Shown piece by piece: positions 1-7,034 of a DNA stretch of 60,323 nt. The notes under the pieces were generated by a model, which saw nothing but the letters and a program-made list of their open reading frames with translations, made no database searches and was not told where the DNA came from. The stretch is from contig JAUJOJ010000002.1 of assembly GCA_030447665.1 (NCBI GenBank), positions 1-60,323 on the forward strand. The letters run 5' to 3'. Origin of the DNA: Allosphingosinicella sp. GTDB lineage: Bacteria > Pseudomonadota > Alphaproteobacteria > Sphingomonadales > Sphingomonadaceae. Made by a program: the position numbers and the translations under genes. Every line of letters starts with the position of its first letter. Within the stretch, counting starts at the first letter, position 1.

Positions 1-1
1 A

Positions 2-148
2 TGGGAGCGCGGCAAGGCGGGCGATGCCGCCGCGCTTGCCCAGCCGCTGGAAGCCCTGCTCGCCGGCTGCGCCGCGCGCCTGCTCGTGCAATTCTACCCC
101 GAAGCGCGCGAGCTCTTCCCCGCGGAGTTGCAGCCGCGGCTTACTTAA
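2..148 (+). CDS. C-terminal fragment of an unrecognised protein
   Basis: An open frame enters from the left edge and ends at a TAA at 146-148, giving 48 residues. The visible tail is rich in Ala and Leu and contains LLVQFYPEARELFPAEL. I do not recognise the family. Its stop overlaps the end of the convergent M20-like gene by 8 bases, which is normal for tail-to-tail bacterial genes. The codon pattern is GC-rich in the third position like its neighbours. It could also be a chance open frame, since only 147 bases are visible. Confidence 0.4.
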   Translation, partial: WERGKAGDAAALAQPLEALLAGCAARLLVQFYPEARELFPAELQPRLT

Positions 149-1664
149 TCGCCGCCATCTCGTAGAGAAAGTCGACGTAAGCGGTGGTGGCGCCGTCGAA
201 GCCCGCCACCCTGGGATTGCTGCTCTCGATCACGAAATATTCGTCGGGCGCATGCGCGCCGGCGCCGGTGCCGAAGCCGAAATGGGCGGCCGGCAGCCGG
301 AGCGGCGCGCCGGTGAAGACGTAACCGGGCCAGGAGCCCGCATTGCGCGGGAACAGCGCCCATGGAATGCCGGCGCGGGTGAACACCGCCTGCTGCGCGC
401 GAACCACGCGGGCATCCTCCGCCGTCTCGGTCGGATCGTAACCGCCGGTCATGTTGACCTCGACGTCTCCAAACCCCTTGTTCGCAAGGTGCGCCTTGAG
501 CTTGGCGAGCGAATCGGCCGCGGTCATGTCGGGGACGAGGCGGAAATCCATCTTCGCCACCGCCCGTCCGGGAAGGATGGTCTTGCCGCCAGGGCCGGTA
601 TAGCCCGCCACCAGCCCCTCGATATTGGCGGTCGGCTGCGAGACCAGCCGCTCAAGCGATTCCAGCCAGGGCACGTCGTTGATCCAGCGCTGGACGCCCA
701 GCGACCGTTTGGAATCCTCCTCCCGCCGGCCTCGCGCGCTTTCCGCCACCAGCGCCCGCTCGCGCGCCGTCAGCGGCCGTACCCGCTCGAACCAGCCCTC
801 GATCGCGGGCGTGTTGCCGTCCGCCTCAACGAGCGTGTTCAGCGCCTGGACGAGGTGCCACACCGGACTGTCGACCTGCGCCTTGAGGCTCGAATGCACG
901 TCGCGCGCCGGCCCCCTGCCCCATCTTTGGCCGCTCGCGACCAGCTCCAGCTCGATCACGCCCTTCGCTCCGAGCGAGATGCCGGCATTGCCGTTCGGCC
1001 CCTGGCCGGCCGAGGGCATGATCACGCCCTCGCATTTGCGGAGCGCGGCAAGCACGCGCTGCTGGCGCACGATCTCGGCGAAGTGCGGCGATCCGATCTC
1101 CTCCTCGCCTTCGGCGACCAGCACGAGATTGACCGGCAGCTTGCGCCCCGCCGCGCGGAATGCGTGCAGCGCCGCCAGGAAGGCGGATTGCGGCCCCTTC
1201 TGGTTGACCGCGCCGCGACCGACCATCACGCGGCCCGTTCCCGGCTTGTCGACAAGTCGGCCCTCCAATGGCGGGTTCGACCATTCGGCAGGGTCGAACT
1301 GCTTCACGTCATACATGAAATAAAGACCGAGCGTCCGTTTGGCGCCCGCATCCAAGGTCGCGAAGACGCCCGGCACACCCGCGGTCGGCACCTTCTCGAC
1401 CTTCTGAAAACCCGCCTCCCGCGCCAACCGCATCATATGATCCGCGCCGCCCTCGACGTTCCGGCGCTCGGCCGCGATGGTCGCGTTCCGGATCCAGTCC
1501 TGCAGACGCTCGATAGCGGCATCATGCCCGGCGGCGACGGCCGCGCGGATGCGCTCCAGGTCGCCCGATTGAGCGAGGGCAGCGCCGGGTGCGAGAAAAG
1601 CGGCTCCGGCCGCTACGCGGGTCAGAAGGGTGCGACGATCGGTCGCCAACTTTTGGTCGCGCAT
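141..1664 (-). CDS. Tat-exported M20-family peptidase-like protein, copy 1
   Basis: This 507-residue protein begins with a twin-arginine type signal (DRRTLLTRVAAGAAFLAPG, then ALA-Q), so it is probably periplasmic. The fold signatures of M20/M25/M40 zinc peptidases are present: GRG-x5-KGP near residue 135, EGEEEIGSP near 170, DVHSS near 245, and AHAPDEY near the C-terminus. However, the first metal motif, normally YGHxDVQP, reads YFMYDVKQ, and the bridging-Asp motif SDDKG reads VNQKG. Two metal ligands therefore appear substituted. The length equals that of the upstream paralogue at 2063-3586, and both are read leftward, so they look like a tandem duplication. Activity may be altered or absent; family membership is fairly sure. 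Confidence 0.85.
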   Translation of the reverse strand: MRDQKLATDRRTLLTRVAAGAAFLAPGAALAQSGDLERIRAAVAAGHDAAIERLQDWIRNATIAAERRNVEGGADHMMRLAREAGFQKVEKVPTAGVPGVFATLDAGAKRTLGLYFMYDVKQFDPAEWSNPPLEGRLVDKPGTGRVMVGRGAVNQKGPQSAFLAALHAFRAAGRKLPVNLVLVAEGEEEIGSPHFAEIVRQQRVLAALRKCEGVIMPSAGQGPNGNAGISLGAKGVIELELVASGQRWGRGPARDVHSSLKAQVDSPVWHLVQALNTLVEADGNTPAIEGWFERVRPLTARERALVAESARGRREEDSKRSLGVQRWINDVPWLESLERLVSQPTANIEGLVAGYTGPGGKTILPGRAVAKMDFRLVPDMTAADSLAKLKAHLANKGFGDVEVNMTGGYDPTETAEDARVVRAQQAVFTRAGIPWALFPRNAGSWPGYVFTGAPLRLPAAHFGFGTGAGAHAPDEYFVIESSNPRVAGFDGATTAYVDFLYEMAAIK

Positions 1665-1678
1665 CAGGGTCTCAGCAT

Positions 1679-1704
1679 CCCGTTCGGCCTGAGCTTGTCG
1701 AAGG
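1679..1704. repeat. REP-like repeat, left copy flanking the GIY-YIG gene
   Basis: The core CGTTCGGCCTGAGCTTGTCG followed by AAGG is the inverted counterpart of the repeat at 2015-2042. This element type (TTCGACA-GCTCAG-GAACGG) is scattered in many proteobacterial and actinobacterial genomes. It starts only 14 bases upstream of the M20 copy 1 start codon. Confidence 0.75.
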
Positions 1705-1729
1705 CCTTTCCTTCTGTTCTTCTGAGCTC

Positions 1730-2038
1730 ATGCCGTTCTGGGCCTACATGCTCCATTGCGCCGACCGCAAATTCTATGTGGGCCATACGGACGATCTCGA
1801 CACCCGCATCGCCGAGCACATGAGTCGCCGGCTTCCGGGCTATACTTCTTCCAGGCTCCCCGTCACTCTGGTCTGGTCCGACGAATTCCCCACCCGTTAC
1901 GAAGCTCTTCGCGCCGAACGCCAGATCAAGGGCTGGAGCCGAGCCAAGAAGCTTGCGCTGATCAGGGGCGACTGGAAGCTGATCAGCCTCCTTGCCCAGA
2001 ACAAGGAAAAGAAAGGGGCTTCGACAGGCTCAGCCTGA
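1730..2038 (+). CDS. GIY-YIG nuclease superfamily small protein
   Basis: A 102-residue stand-alone GIY-YIG domain of the UPF0213/UvrC-N type. The two tyrosine motifs appear as YML (residue 6) and YVG (residue 17). The catalytic Arg is in LDTRIAEH, and the catalytic Glu is in ALRAERQIKGW. All expected catalytic residues are present. I chose the ATG at 1730 because it starts directly before the domain (MPFWAYML); longer frames only translate the upstream repeat. The last residues (KGASTGSA) are a translation of the downstream repeat, so the coding end lies inside the repeat. The gene lies head-on between two leftward M20 genes and is enclosed by inverted repeats, which suggests that gene and repeats were inserted as a unit. 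Confidence 0.9.
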   Translation: MPFWAYMLHCADRKFYVGHTDDLDTRIAEHMSRRLPGYTSSRLPVTLVWSDEFPTRYEALRAERQIKGWSRAKKLALIRGDWKLISLLAQNKEKKGASTGSA

Positions 2039-2042
2039 ACGG
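2015..2042. repeat. REP-like repeat, right copy flanking the GIY-YIG gene
   Basis: The core is GGCTTCGACAGGCTCAGCCT followed by GAACGG, with internal stem CAGGC/GCCTG around a TCA loop. It is inverted relative to the copy at 1679-1704 and overlaps the last codons of the GIY-YIG gene. It ends 20 bases before the stop codon of the upstream M20 paralogue. Confidence 0.75.
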
Positions 2043-2062
2043 TTCGGGAGGTATCGGCGCTA

Positions 2063-3586
2063 TCATTTGATGCTGGCCATTTCGTAGAGGAAGTCGACGA
2101 AGCTCATCGTCGCGCCGACCAGCCCCTGCACCTTGGGATTGCTGCTCTCGATCACATAATATTCGTCGGGCGCATGGGCGCCGCTGCCGTGGCCGAGCCC
2201 GAATTGTCCCGCGGGAAGCGAGACCGGCGCGCTGGTGAAGACGAAGCCGGGCCAGGAGCCGGCAAGGCGCGGGTAGAGCGTGTGCTCGACGCCTGAGCGG
2301 GTGTAGACGGCCTGCTGCGCGCGGATGATGCGGCTGTTCTCGGCCGTCTCCGTCGGATCGTATCCGCCCGACACGTTCACCTCCACGTCCTGGAAGCCAC
2401 GCTTGTCGAGATGCGCGCGCAGCTTGCCGACGATCTCGTCCCTGGTTTGGTTCGGCACCAGCCGCATGTCGATCTTTGCGACCGCCCGGCCCGGCAGGAT
2501 CGTCTTGCCGCCGGGGCCGGTATAGCCCGACACCAGCCCTTCGATGTTGACGGTCGGCTGTGAGGCGAGCCGCTCCTGCGTCTTCAACCACGGCTCGTCG
2601 CCGATGAAGGCTTTGATGCCGAGCGCGCGCTTCACGTCCTCGGGATTGGTGGCCGCGGCATTGGCGGCGATCAGCTGCCGCTCCCGCGCGCTCAGCGGGC
2701 GGACATTGTCGAAGAAGCCATCGATCATCGGCGTATTGCCGTCCGGCGAGACCAAAGTCTGGAGCGCGGCCACCAGCCGCCATGCCGGGCTGTCGACGAT
2801 TGCTTTTTGGCTCGAATGGATGTCCTTGGCGGGACCCCTGCCCCATTTCTCGCCGCTGGCGACCAGCTCGAGCTCGACCACGCCCTTGGCGCCAAGATTG
2901 ACGTCGGTGCTTCCGTCGCGCGATTGCCAGCCGGTGGGGATGACCACGCCCTCGCATTTCTTCAGGGCGGCGAGCACGTCCGGGCGGCGGACGACCTGGG
3001 TGAAGTGCGGCGATCCGATCTCCTCCTCGCCTTCGGCGACGAGCACGAGGTTTACGGGAAGCTTCCGGCCCGCGGCCTTGAAGGCGTGCAGGGCGGCGAG
3101 GAAAGCGCCCTCGGGTCCTTTCTGGTTGACTGCACCGCGGCCCATGATCGCCTTGCCCCAGCCTTCCTTGTCGACGATCCGTGCTTCCAAGGGCGGCGAC
3201 GACCATTCCTTGGGATCGAACTGCTTCACGTCGTACATGAAGTAGATGCCCATCCAGCGTTTGGCGCCGGCATCGAGCGTCGCGAAGACCCCCGGATGGC
3301 CCGCGGTTGGCACCTTCTCGACATGCTGGAACCCGGCATCGCGCGCGAGGCGCATCATGTAATCGGCGCCTTCCTGCATGTTGAGATTCTCTGCGGCGAT
3401 CGAGGGCAGCTTGATCCAGTCCTGGATGCGCCTCACAGAGTCTTGATAACCCGCCTCCGCCGCCTTGCGGATCGCCTCGCGGTCGCCGGCTTTCGCGAGC
3501 GCCGCTCCGGGCGTTAGCAGCATCGCGCCGGCGGCGGCGCCTTTCAGCAGCGTGCGGCGGTCCGTCGGAAAGGATTTATCGTGCAT
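2063..3586 (-). CDS. Tat-exported M20-family peptidase-like protein, copy 2
   Basis: A 507-residue paralogue of the protein at 141-1664 with the same length and layout. It has a Tat-type leader (DRRTLLKGAAAGAMLLTPG, ending ALA-KA), then YFMYDVKQ, GRGAVNQKGP, EGEEEIGSP, KDIHSS and AHAPDEY. The same unusual replacements occur at the first His and bridging Asp positions, so they predate the duplication and are kept. The start at 3586 is chosen over the upstream in-frame Met because it places the Tat leader at the N-terminus, makes the two copies equal in length, and has a GAGGG-type site a few bases upstream. The function is probably a periplasmic peptide-binding or altered hydrolase; the substrate is unknown. 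Confidence 0.87.
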   Translation of the reverse strand: MHDKSFPTDRRTLLKGAAAGAMLLTPGAALAKAGDREAIRKAAEAGYQDSVRRIQDWIKLPSIAAENLNMQEGADYMMRLARDAGFQHVEKVPTAGHPGVFATLDAGAKRWMGIYFMYDVKQFDPKEWSSPPLEARIVDKEGWGKAIMGRGAVNQKGPEGAFLAALHAFKAAGRKLPVNLVLVAEGEEEIGSPHFTQVVRRPDVLAALKKCEGVVIPTGWQSRDGSTDVNLGAKGVVELELVASGEKWGRGPAKDIHSSQKAIVDSPAWRLVAALQTLVSPDGNTPMIDGFFDNVRPLSARERQLIAANAAATNPEDVKRALGIKAFIGDEPWLKTQERLASQPTVNIEGLVSGYTGPGGKTILPGRAVAKIDMRLVPNQTRDEIVGKLRAHLDKRGFQDVEVNVSGGYDPTETAENSRIIRAQQAVYTRSGVEHTLYPRLAGSWPGFVFTSAPVSLPAGQFGLGHGSGAHAPDEYYVIESSNPKVQGLVGATMSFVDFLYEMASIK

Positions 3587-3652
3587 GGAGAGCCCTCGGC
3601 GAAGCTTGAGAGTGGACACTTAGGTCTGAAACGAGAATAGCGTCCAGCGTTC

Positions 3653-4108
3653 ATGCGCTATTTTCTCGACACTGAATTCAACGGCTTCGGCGGCGAGCTT
3701 ATCAGCCTTGCGCTTGTCCCTGATCATGGCGACCAGGAATTCTACGCCCTTCTCGCCTTGCCCGATGAGATCCATCCGTGGGTTGCCCGCCACGTCGTTC
3801 CCTACCTCAATTCCGTGCCCGCCGGCGTCCGGCACGGGATCATGAGCCGGCTCGAGGCGGCGACGGCCTTGGTCGCCTATTTCGCCGGCGACGACGATCC
3901 CGTCATCGTCGCCGACTGGCCGGACGACATCGCCTATTTCTGCTCGCTCCTTATCACCGGGCCGGGCGACATGGTGCCGATCGGCAGCCTTCGTTTCGAA
4001 TTCGTCTCGAGCCCCGGCTTCTCGACCGCGGCGATCAGCAAAGTGCCGCACAACGCCCTCCACGATGCCCGCGCGCTCCGCGATTTCGTGGTGCACTGGG
4101 AGGGCTGA
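3653..4108 (+). CDS. DEDD-type 3'-5' exonuclease family protein
   Basis: A 151-residue protein that starts directly with the Exo I motif (YFLDTEFNGFGG), followed by LISLALV. Exo II (VIVADWPDD) is near residue 88, and the C-terminal Exo III motif HNALHDARALRDF carries the catalytic His and Asp. This matches small DEDDh nucleases related to RNase T and oligoribonuclease, which remove nucleotides from the 3' ends of RNA or DNA. It is probably cytoplasmic, as no signal is seen. It is divergent from the M20 gene, with 66 bases between starts. The precise substrate cannot be read from the sequence. Confidence 0.82.
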   Translation: MRYFLDTEFNGFGGELISLALVPDHGDQEFYALLALPDEIHPWVARHVVPYLNSVPAGVRHGIMSRLEAATALVAYFAGDDDPVIVADWPDDIAYFCSLLITGPGDMVPIGSLRFEFVSSPGFSTAAISKVPHNALHDARALRDFVVHWEG

Positions 4109-4296
4109 GCCGCCTTCCGGCCAACGACTGTCGCTTGCACCGTTGCATTTTCCGGCCTTTGCGCGCATAGGAGACTGGCTAACGTCGCTTGCGGCGGAAT
4201 TTGACGCCCTTCGGCCTATCCTTCCCTTCGATGCTTCCTCAGCTCACGCGGCCGCGCCTTGCGCCCGCGGACACATGCATTCGAAAGGAACCGATC

Positions 4297-4506
4297 ATGC
4301 CGACCGGCACAGTGAAATTCTTCAACTACGACAAGGGCTACGGCTTCATCTCCAACGATGGCGGCGGCGCCGACGCGTTCGTCCACATCAGTGCGGTCGA
4401 GACTGCCGGCCTCCCCGGCCTCAACAAGGACGAGCGGATCAGCTACGAGCTGGAAACCGGGTCCAACGGCAAAATCTCCGCCATCAACCTCCAAGCCGCG
4501 GCCTGA
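4297..4506 (+). CDS. Cold-shock domain protein (CspA family)
   Basis: A 69-residue single cold-shock domain. RNP1 is KGYGFISND (residues 13-21) and RNP2 is DAFVHIS (residues 27-33), which bind single-stranded RNA or DNA. The length and start ([10 protein letters not shown]) are typical for the family. An AAAGGA site sits 8 bases upstream of the ATG. The preceding 188 bases hold no gene and could include a structured leader, though no clear cold-shock box was recognised. The IF-1-like gene starts 4 bases after its stop, so the two are probably co-transcribed and perhaps translationally coupled. Confidence 0.93.
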   Translation: MPTGTVKFFNYDKGYGFISNDGGGADAFVHISAVETAGLPGLNKDERISYELETGSNGKISAINLQAAA

Positions 4507-4510
4507 TCGC

Positions 4511-4780
4511 ATGGCAAAGGAGGAACTGCTCACCATCGAGGGACTGATCGACGAAATCTACCCGGACGGCCGCTTCGGCGTGATGCTCGACAACGAGCAT
4601 CGGATCATCGCCTACACCGCCGGCAAGATGCGGCGTTTCCGGATCAAATCGGTGGTGGGCGACCGCGTCCATGTCGAGATGACGCCTTACGACCTGTCGA
4701 AGGGCCGGATCATCTTCCGCGAGAAGACGCCGGGGCAAGGGCCGTCCGGCGGTCCGCGGCGCGGCGGATTCAGGCGCTAG
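4511..4780 (+). CDS. IF-1-like S1-domain protein with basic glycine-rich tail
   Basis: This 89-residue protein has the layout of translation initiation factor IF-1: [11 protein letters not shown] at the start, [10 protein letters not shown] at residues 37-46, VGDRV, and [10 protein letters not shown]. The core is divergent from the usual alphaproteobacterial IF-1, and a tail of about 17 residues ([16 protein letters not shown]) is added. It is probably a paralogue rather than the housekeeping infA. It follows the cold-shock gene by 4 bases. Both are OB-fold RNA-binding proteins, so a joint role in translation at low temperature is a reasonable inference. Symbol withheld because the housekeeping copy may lie elsewhere. 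Confidence 0.85.
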   Translation: MAKEELLTIEGLIDEIYPDGRFGVMLDNEHRIIAYTAGKMRRFRIKSVVGDRVHVEMTPYDLSKGRIIFREKTPGQGPSGGPRRGGFRR

Positions 4781-4829
4781 ACTAGAAGGCTCTAGCTGCC
4801 GTTCAAACCACTCTCATCGGAGACCAAAC

Positions 4830-5039
4830 ATGTCGAGAACCCCCGTCCGCCCCTACCTCATCCTCAAGGACGAGGATGGCGCCTTCCGCCTCACCGTCCG
4901 GGAGACGCGCTACAACGGGCAAGGCTATCCGCTCGTCACCTCGACGCTGCAGGAAGAGAGCTTCAAGAGCGCCACCGCCGCCCGGAACCACGCGAAGGAG
5001 CATTTCGGCGCGGAGACCGGGCAGTTCGCGATCAAATAA
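4830..5039 (+). CDS. Small conserved-looking hypothetical protein
   Basis: A 69-residue acidic/basic soluble protein beginning MSRTPVRPYLILKDEDGAF and ending KEHFGAETGQFAIK. It shows an alternating pattern suggesting a small alpha-beta fold, with no signal or membrane segment. A weak purine-rich site (GGAGAC) lies upstream. It lies 49 bases downstream of the IF-1-like gene on the same strand. I do not recognise the family. Confidence 0.7.
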   Translation: MSRTPVRPYLILKDEDGAFRLTVRETRYNGQGYPLVTSTLQEESFKSATAARNHAKEHFGAETGQFAIK

Positions 5040-5139
5040 TTCGAACCGGTGGCTGCTTCCCCCAGACATGGGGGGATGTGAGACAGGGTCGTTCCTGCCA
5101 GGTTCCCCACTCGCGCACCGCTGTGAGGGGAAATTCAAG

Positions 5140-5612
5140 ATGTACGGCGTCACCAAGTTTCGTTCTGCGCTCGCCATTTTCGCGTTGATGGCGTCTCCAT
5201 GCATGGCGGCGGGCTATCCAGCGGCTTTGAACCGCGCAGAGCATGAAGCGGCGGCCTTCGCCGGCGCGACTCTCCGCCTGGCGCTCGGGGGAAAATCCGC
5301 TGCGAGGCCCTCGGTCCGGCTCCAGCTTACCACCATTCACAGCTATCGAGGCCGCACCTCGGCCTCACCCGCGCGAACCTATCAACCGGCAGGCATCGAG
5401 CTTGGGCTTTCGGGAGGGAACAAGCCTGCTCTTTTCCGATGGGTGAGGACGCTTCAACGCTGAAGAAAAAGCTCGGGATCGATGGAGATTCGACCGCCCT
5501 TTGGATTTTGGGCGGCTTGGCGGCTGCAGGTGCGGCCCTCTTCATCGTCAGTGAAATTGTCGAATATGAAGAGCCGGACCGTTGCTGCGTCACGCCTATT
5601 CCAAATCCCTGA
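5140..5612 (+). pseudogene. Secreted membrane-anchored hypothetical protein, frameshifted
   Basis: The first part (from ATG 5140) encodes a signal-peptide-like N-terminus (ALAIFALMASPCMAAG) and then a low-complexity region ending in IELGLSGGNKPALF. That frame stops at 5463. An overlapping frame from about 5439 continues with GEDASTLKKKLGIDGDST, then a clear transmembrane segment (ALWILGGLAAAGAALFIV), and ends at 5612. Joining the two frames near 5435 gives one plausible protein: exported, with a single C-terminal membrane segment. The break lies in a short T/C/G run, so a missing base is likely. A GAGGGG site precedes the start. Alternatively, these are two overlapping small genes. Confidence 0.55.
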
Positions 5613-5628
5613 ACAGGGCAGCCGTCCG

Positions 5629-5854
5629 CTACCCCCAGGTCCAGTCAAGGAACAGCATCAGCACGAGGCCGCCATCAGGGCGGTGGTGGCGGAATCCTGG
5701 CGGCCGTTGCTGGGCGTCTCGGGGAAGATCTCGGAGCTCACCACCCGGATCATAAGACGGTGCGGATCGCAAGCACCGGCAGCGCGCCCACGGCGGTGGC
5801 AAGCCCCGCCGCCGCGCTGGCTCCGGTGGCGGTGCCGATCAGTCCCGAGTCCAT
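5629..5854 (-). pseudogene. Remnant of a ZIP-family metal transporter
   Basis: Read leftward, the first 30 or so codons give a ZIP-like N-terminal helix (GASAAAGLATAVGALPVLA). They run directly into a segment resembling the conserved C-terminal end of ZIP transporters (VVSSEIFPETPSNG), and then, after a one-base shift, GGLVLMLFLDWTWG and a stop. Roughly the middle two thirds of a normal 250-residue transporter are missing, so this is an internal deletion remnant. It lies 16 bases downstream of the yihY-like gene on the same strand. Assignment rests on these two motif blocks only. Confidence 0.6.
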
Positions 5855-5870
5855 CCGGCTCCCCGATCCA

Positions 5871-6782
5871 TCAGGCACTGCCGGGCTGTTCGGTCGTCCG
5901 TTGCGTCGTCTGCTTCTCGAGCTCCGAATTCAATTCGCCTCCCATCAGCAGGATATAGGCGGTGAGGTAAAGCCAGGTGAGGAAGACCACGACCGCGCCG
6001 AGCGACCCGTAAGTGGCATTGTAGCTCCCGAAATTGGCGACATAGAAGCCGAAACCGACGGTGGCGATCACCCACAGCAAAGTCGCCAGGATCGAGCCCG
6101 GCGAGATCCACTGCCATTTGGCGGTCGGCCGGTTGGGCGCATAGCGGTAAATCAATGCAAGGAGCAGGCTGATCGCCGCCGCGGCGACGATCCAAAAGGC
6201 GGTCTTCAGTACATTGTGCACGAAGGGCGAGGAGAAAGGCAGCAGATGCTCGACGTAGCCGAGCAGCGAAACGCCGAGGATCGCAAGCAGGAGCGCGAAG
6301 ACCGCACCGACCGTGAGCGCTACCGAAATCAAGGTGGTCTTGATGAAGCCGCGGTCTTCGGGAACGTTGTAGACGACGTTCAAGGCCGTCACGATCGACG
6401 TCGCGCCGCGCATCGCGCCGTAGATCGAGAGCAGCAGCGCGACCAGGAGCCCGAGCCCCTTCTTGGTGCCGGCGGTTGTCGTCACCGTCATCAGCTGCTC
6501 GCCGATGATCTTGGCGGCATCGGCCGGCATCATCGCCGTCATCGCCTGCATATGCTGCACCACCGACGAAGGTTCGGCGACCATGCCGTAGATGAGCACG
6601 AGCGAGCCCAGTAGCGGCACGAACGCGAGGAATGCGTAAAAGGCCACGCCGGCCGCGATGATGCTGACATTGTCCCGGTTCGATTCCGCGTAGGTCCGCT
6701 TCAACACCGCCCACCAGCCGGGGGCCGGAATCTCCGCGGGCGAGTTCGCGGCGAAGCGATTGTCGATGGCAGTGTCGGTCAT
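5871..6782 (-). CDS. YihY/BrkB family inner-membrane protein
   Basis: A 303-residue polytopic membrane protein. It opens with an amphipathic stretch (GWWAVLKRTYAESNRDNVSI) followed by hydrophobic segments near residues 40-65, 140-165, 180-200, 215-235 and 250-275. The pattern AGVAFYAFLAFVPLL and the downstream TAYILLMGGELNSELE are characteristic of the YihY/BrkB family, once called ribonuclease BN. The C-terminus is a short polar tail. Function in the family is still unclear; it is probably envelope related. The ZIP remnant follows it. Confidence 0.88.
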   Translation of the reverse strand: MTDTAIDNRFAANSPAEIPAPGWWAVLKRTYAESNRDNVSIIAAGVAFYAFLAFVPLLGSLVLIYGMVAEPSSVVQHMQAMTAMMPADAAKIIGEQLMTVTTTAGTKKGLGLLVALLLSIYGAMRGATSIVTALNVVYNVPEDRGFIKTTLISVALTVGAVFALLLAILGVSLLGYVEHLLPFSSPFVHNVLKTAFWIVAAAAISLLLALIYRYAPNRPTAKWQWISPGSILATLLWVIATVGFGFYVANFGSYNATYGSLGAVVVFLTWLYLTAYILLMGGELNSELEKQTTQRTTEQPGSA

Positions 6783-6848
6783 GTCGGCTCCCTTGTCTCG
6801 CGGGACTAGAAGCTCGCGTTCGCGCTTTGGGTTCCAGCTGATCTCGCA

Positions 6849-6972
6849 AGGGGCTGATCGGTTGAGGTGGAAGCGCTACGCGCGTCCGCCGAAGGCGTGA
6901 ATCAGCCCCTTTCATATGGCTGAGACCTTGATTCACGGATCAGGCTGATTCAGCCTGACCCGATCAAGGTCT
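6849..6972. repeat. Two-hairpin dispersed intergenic repeat, copy A
   Basis: A full copy. Hairpin 1 has outer arms AGGGGCTGAT (6849-6858) and ATCAGCCCCT (6901-6910). Hairpin 2 has outer arms AGACCTTGAT (6923-6932) and ATCAAGGTCT (6963-6972), plus an inner stem CAGGCTG/CAGCCTG. It lies between the yihY-like gene and the dipeptidase start. Other copies keep pairing while the arm bases differ. Confidence 0.85.
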
Positions 6973-7034
6973 GGCTCTTGCCCAGCGTCGCCGCGCCTTC
7001 CATGATGCGCGCGAGAAGAAGGGGATTTCCGTCT

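Noticed and set aside
24..1823. 599-codon open frame on the plus strand
   Set aside because: Antisense to the M20-like gene, with no domain and running into the REP and GIY-YIG gene in a different frame.
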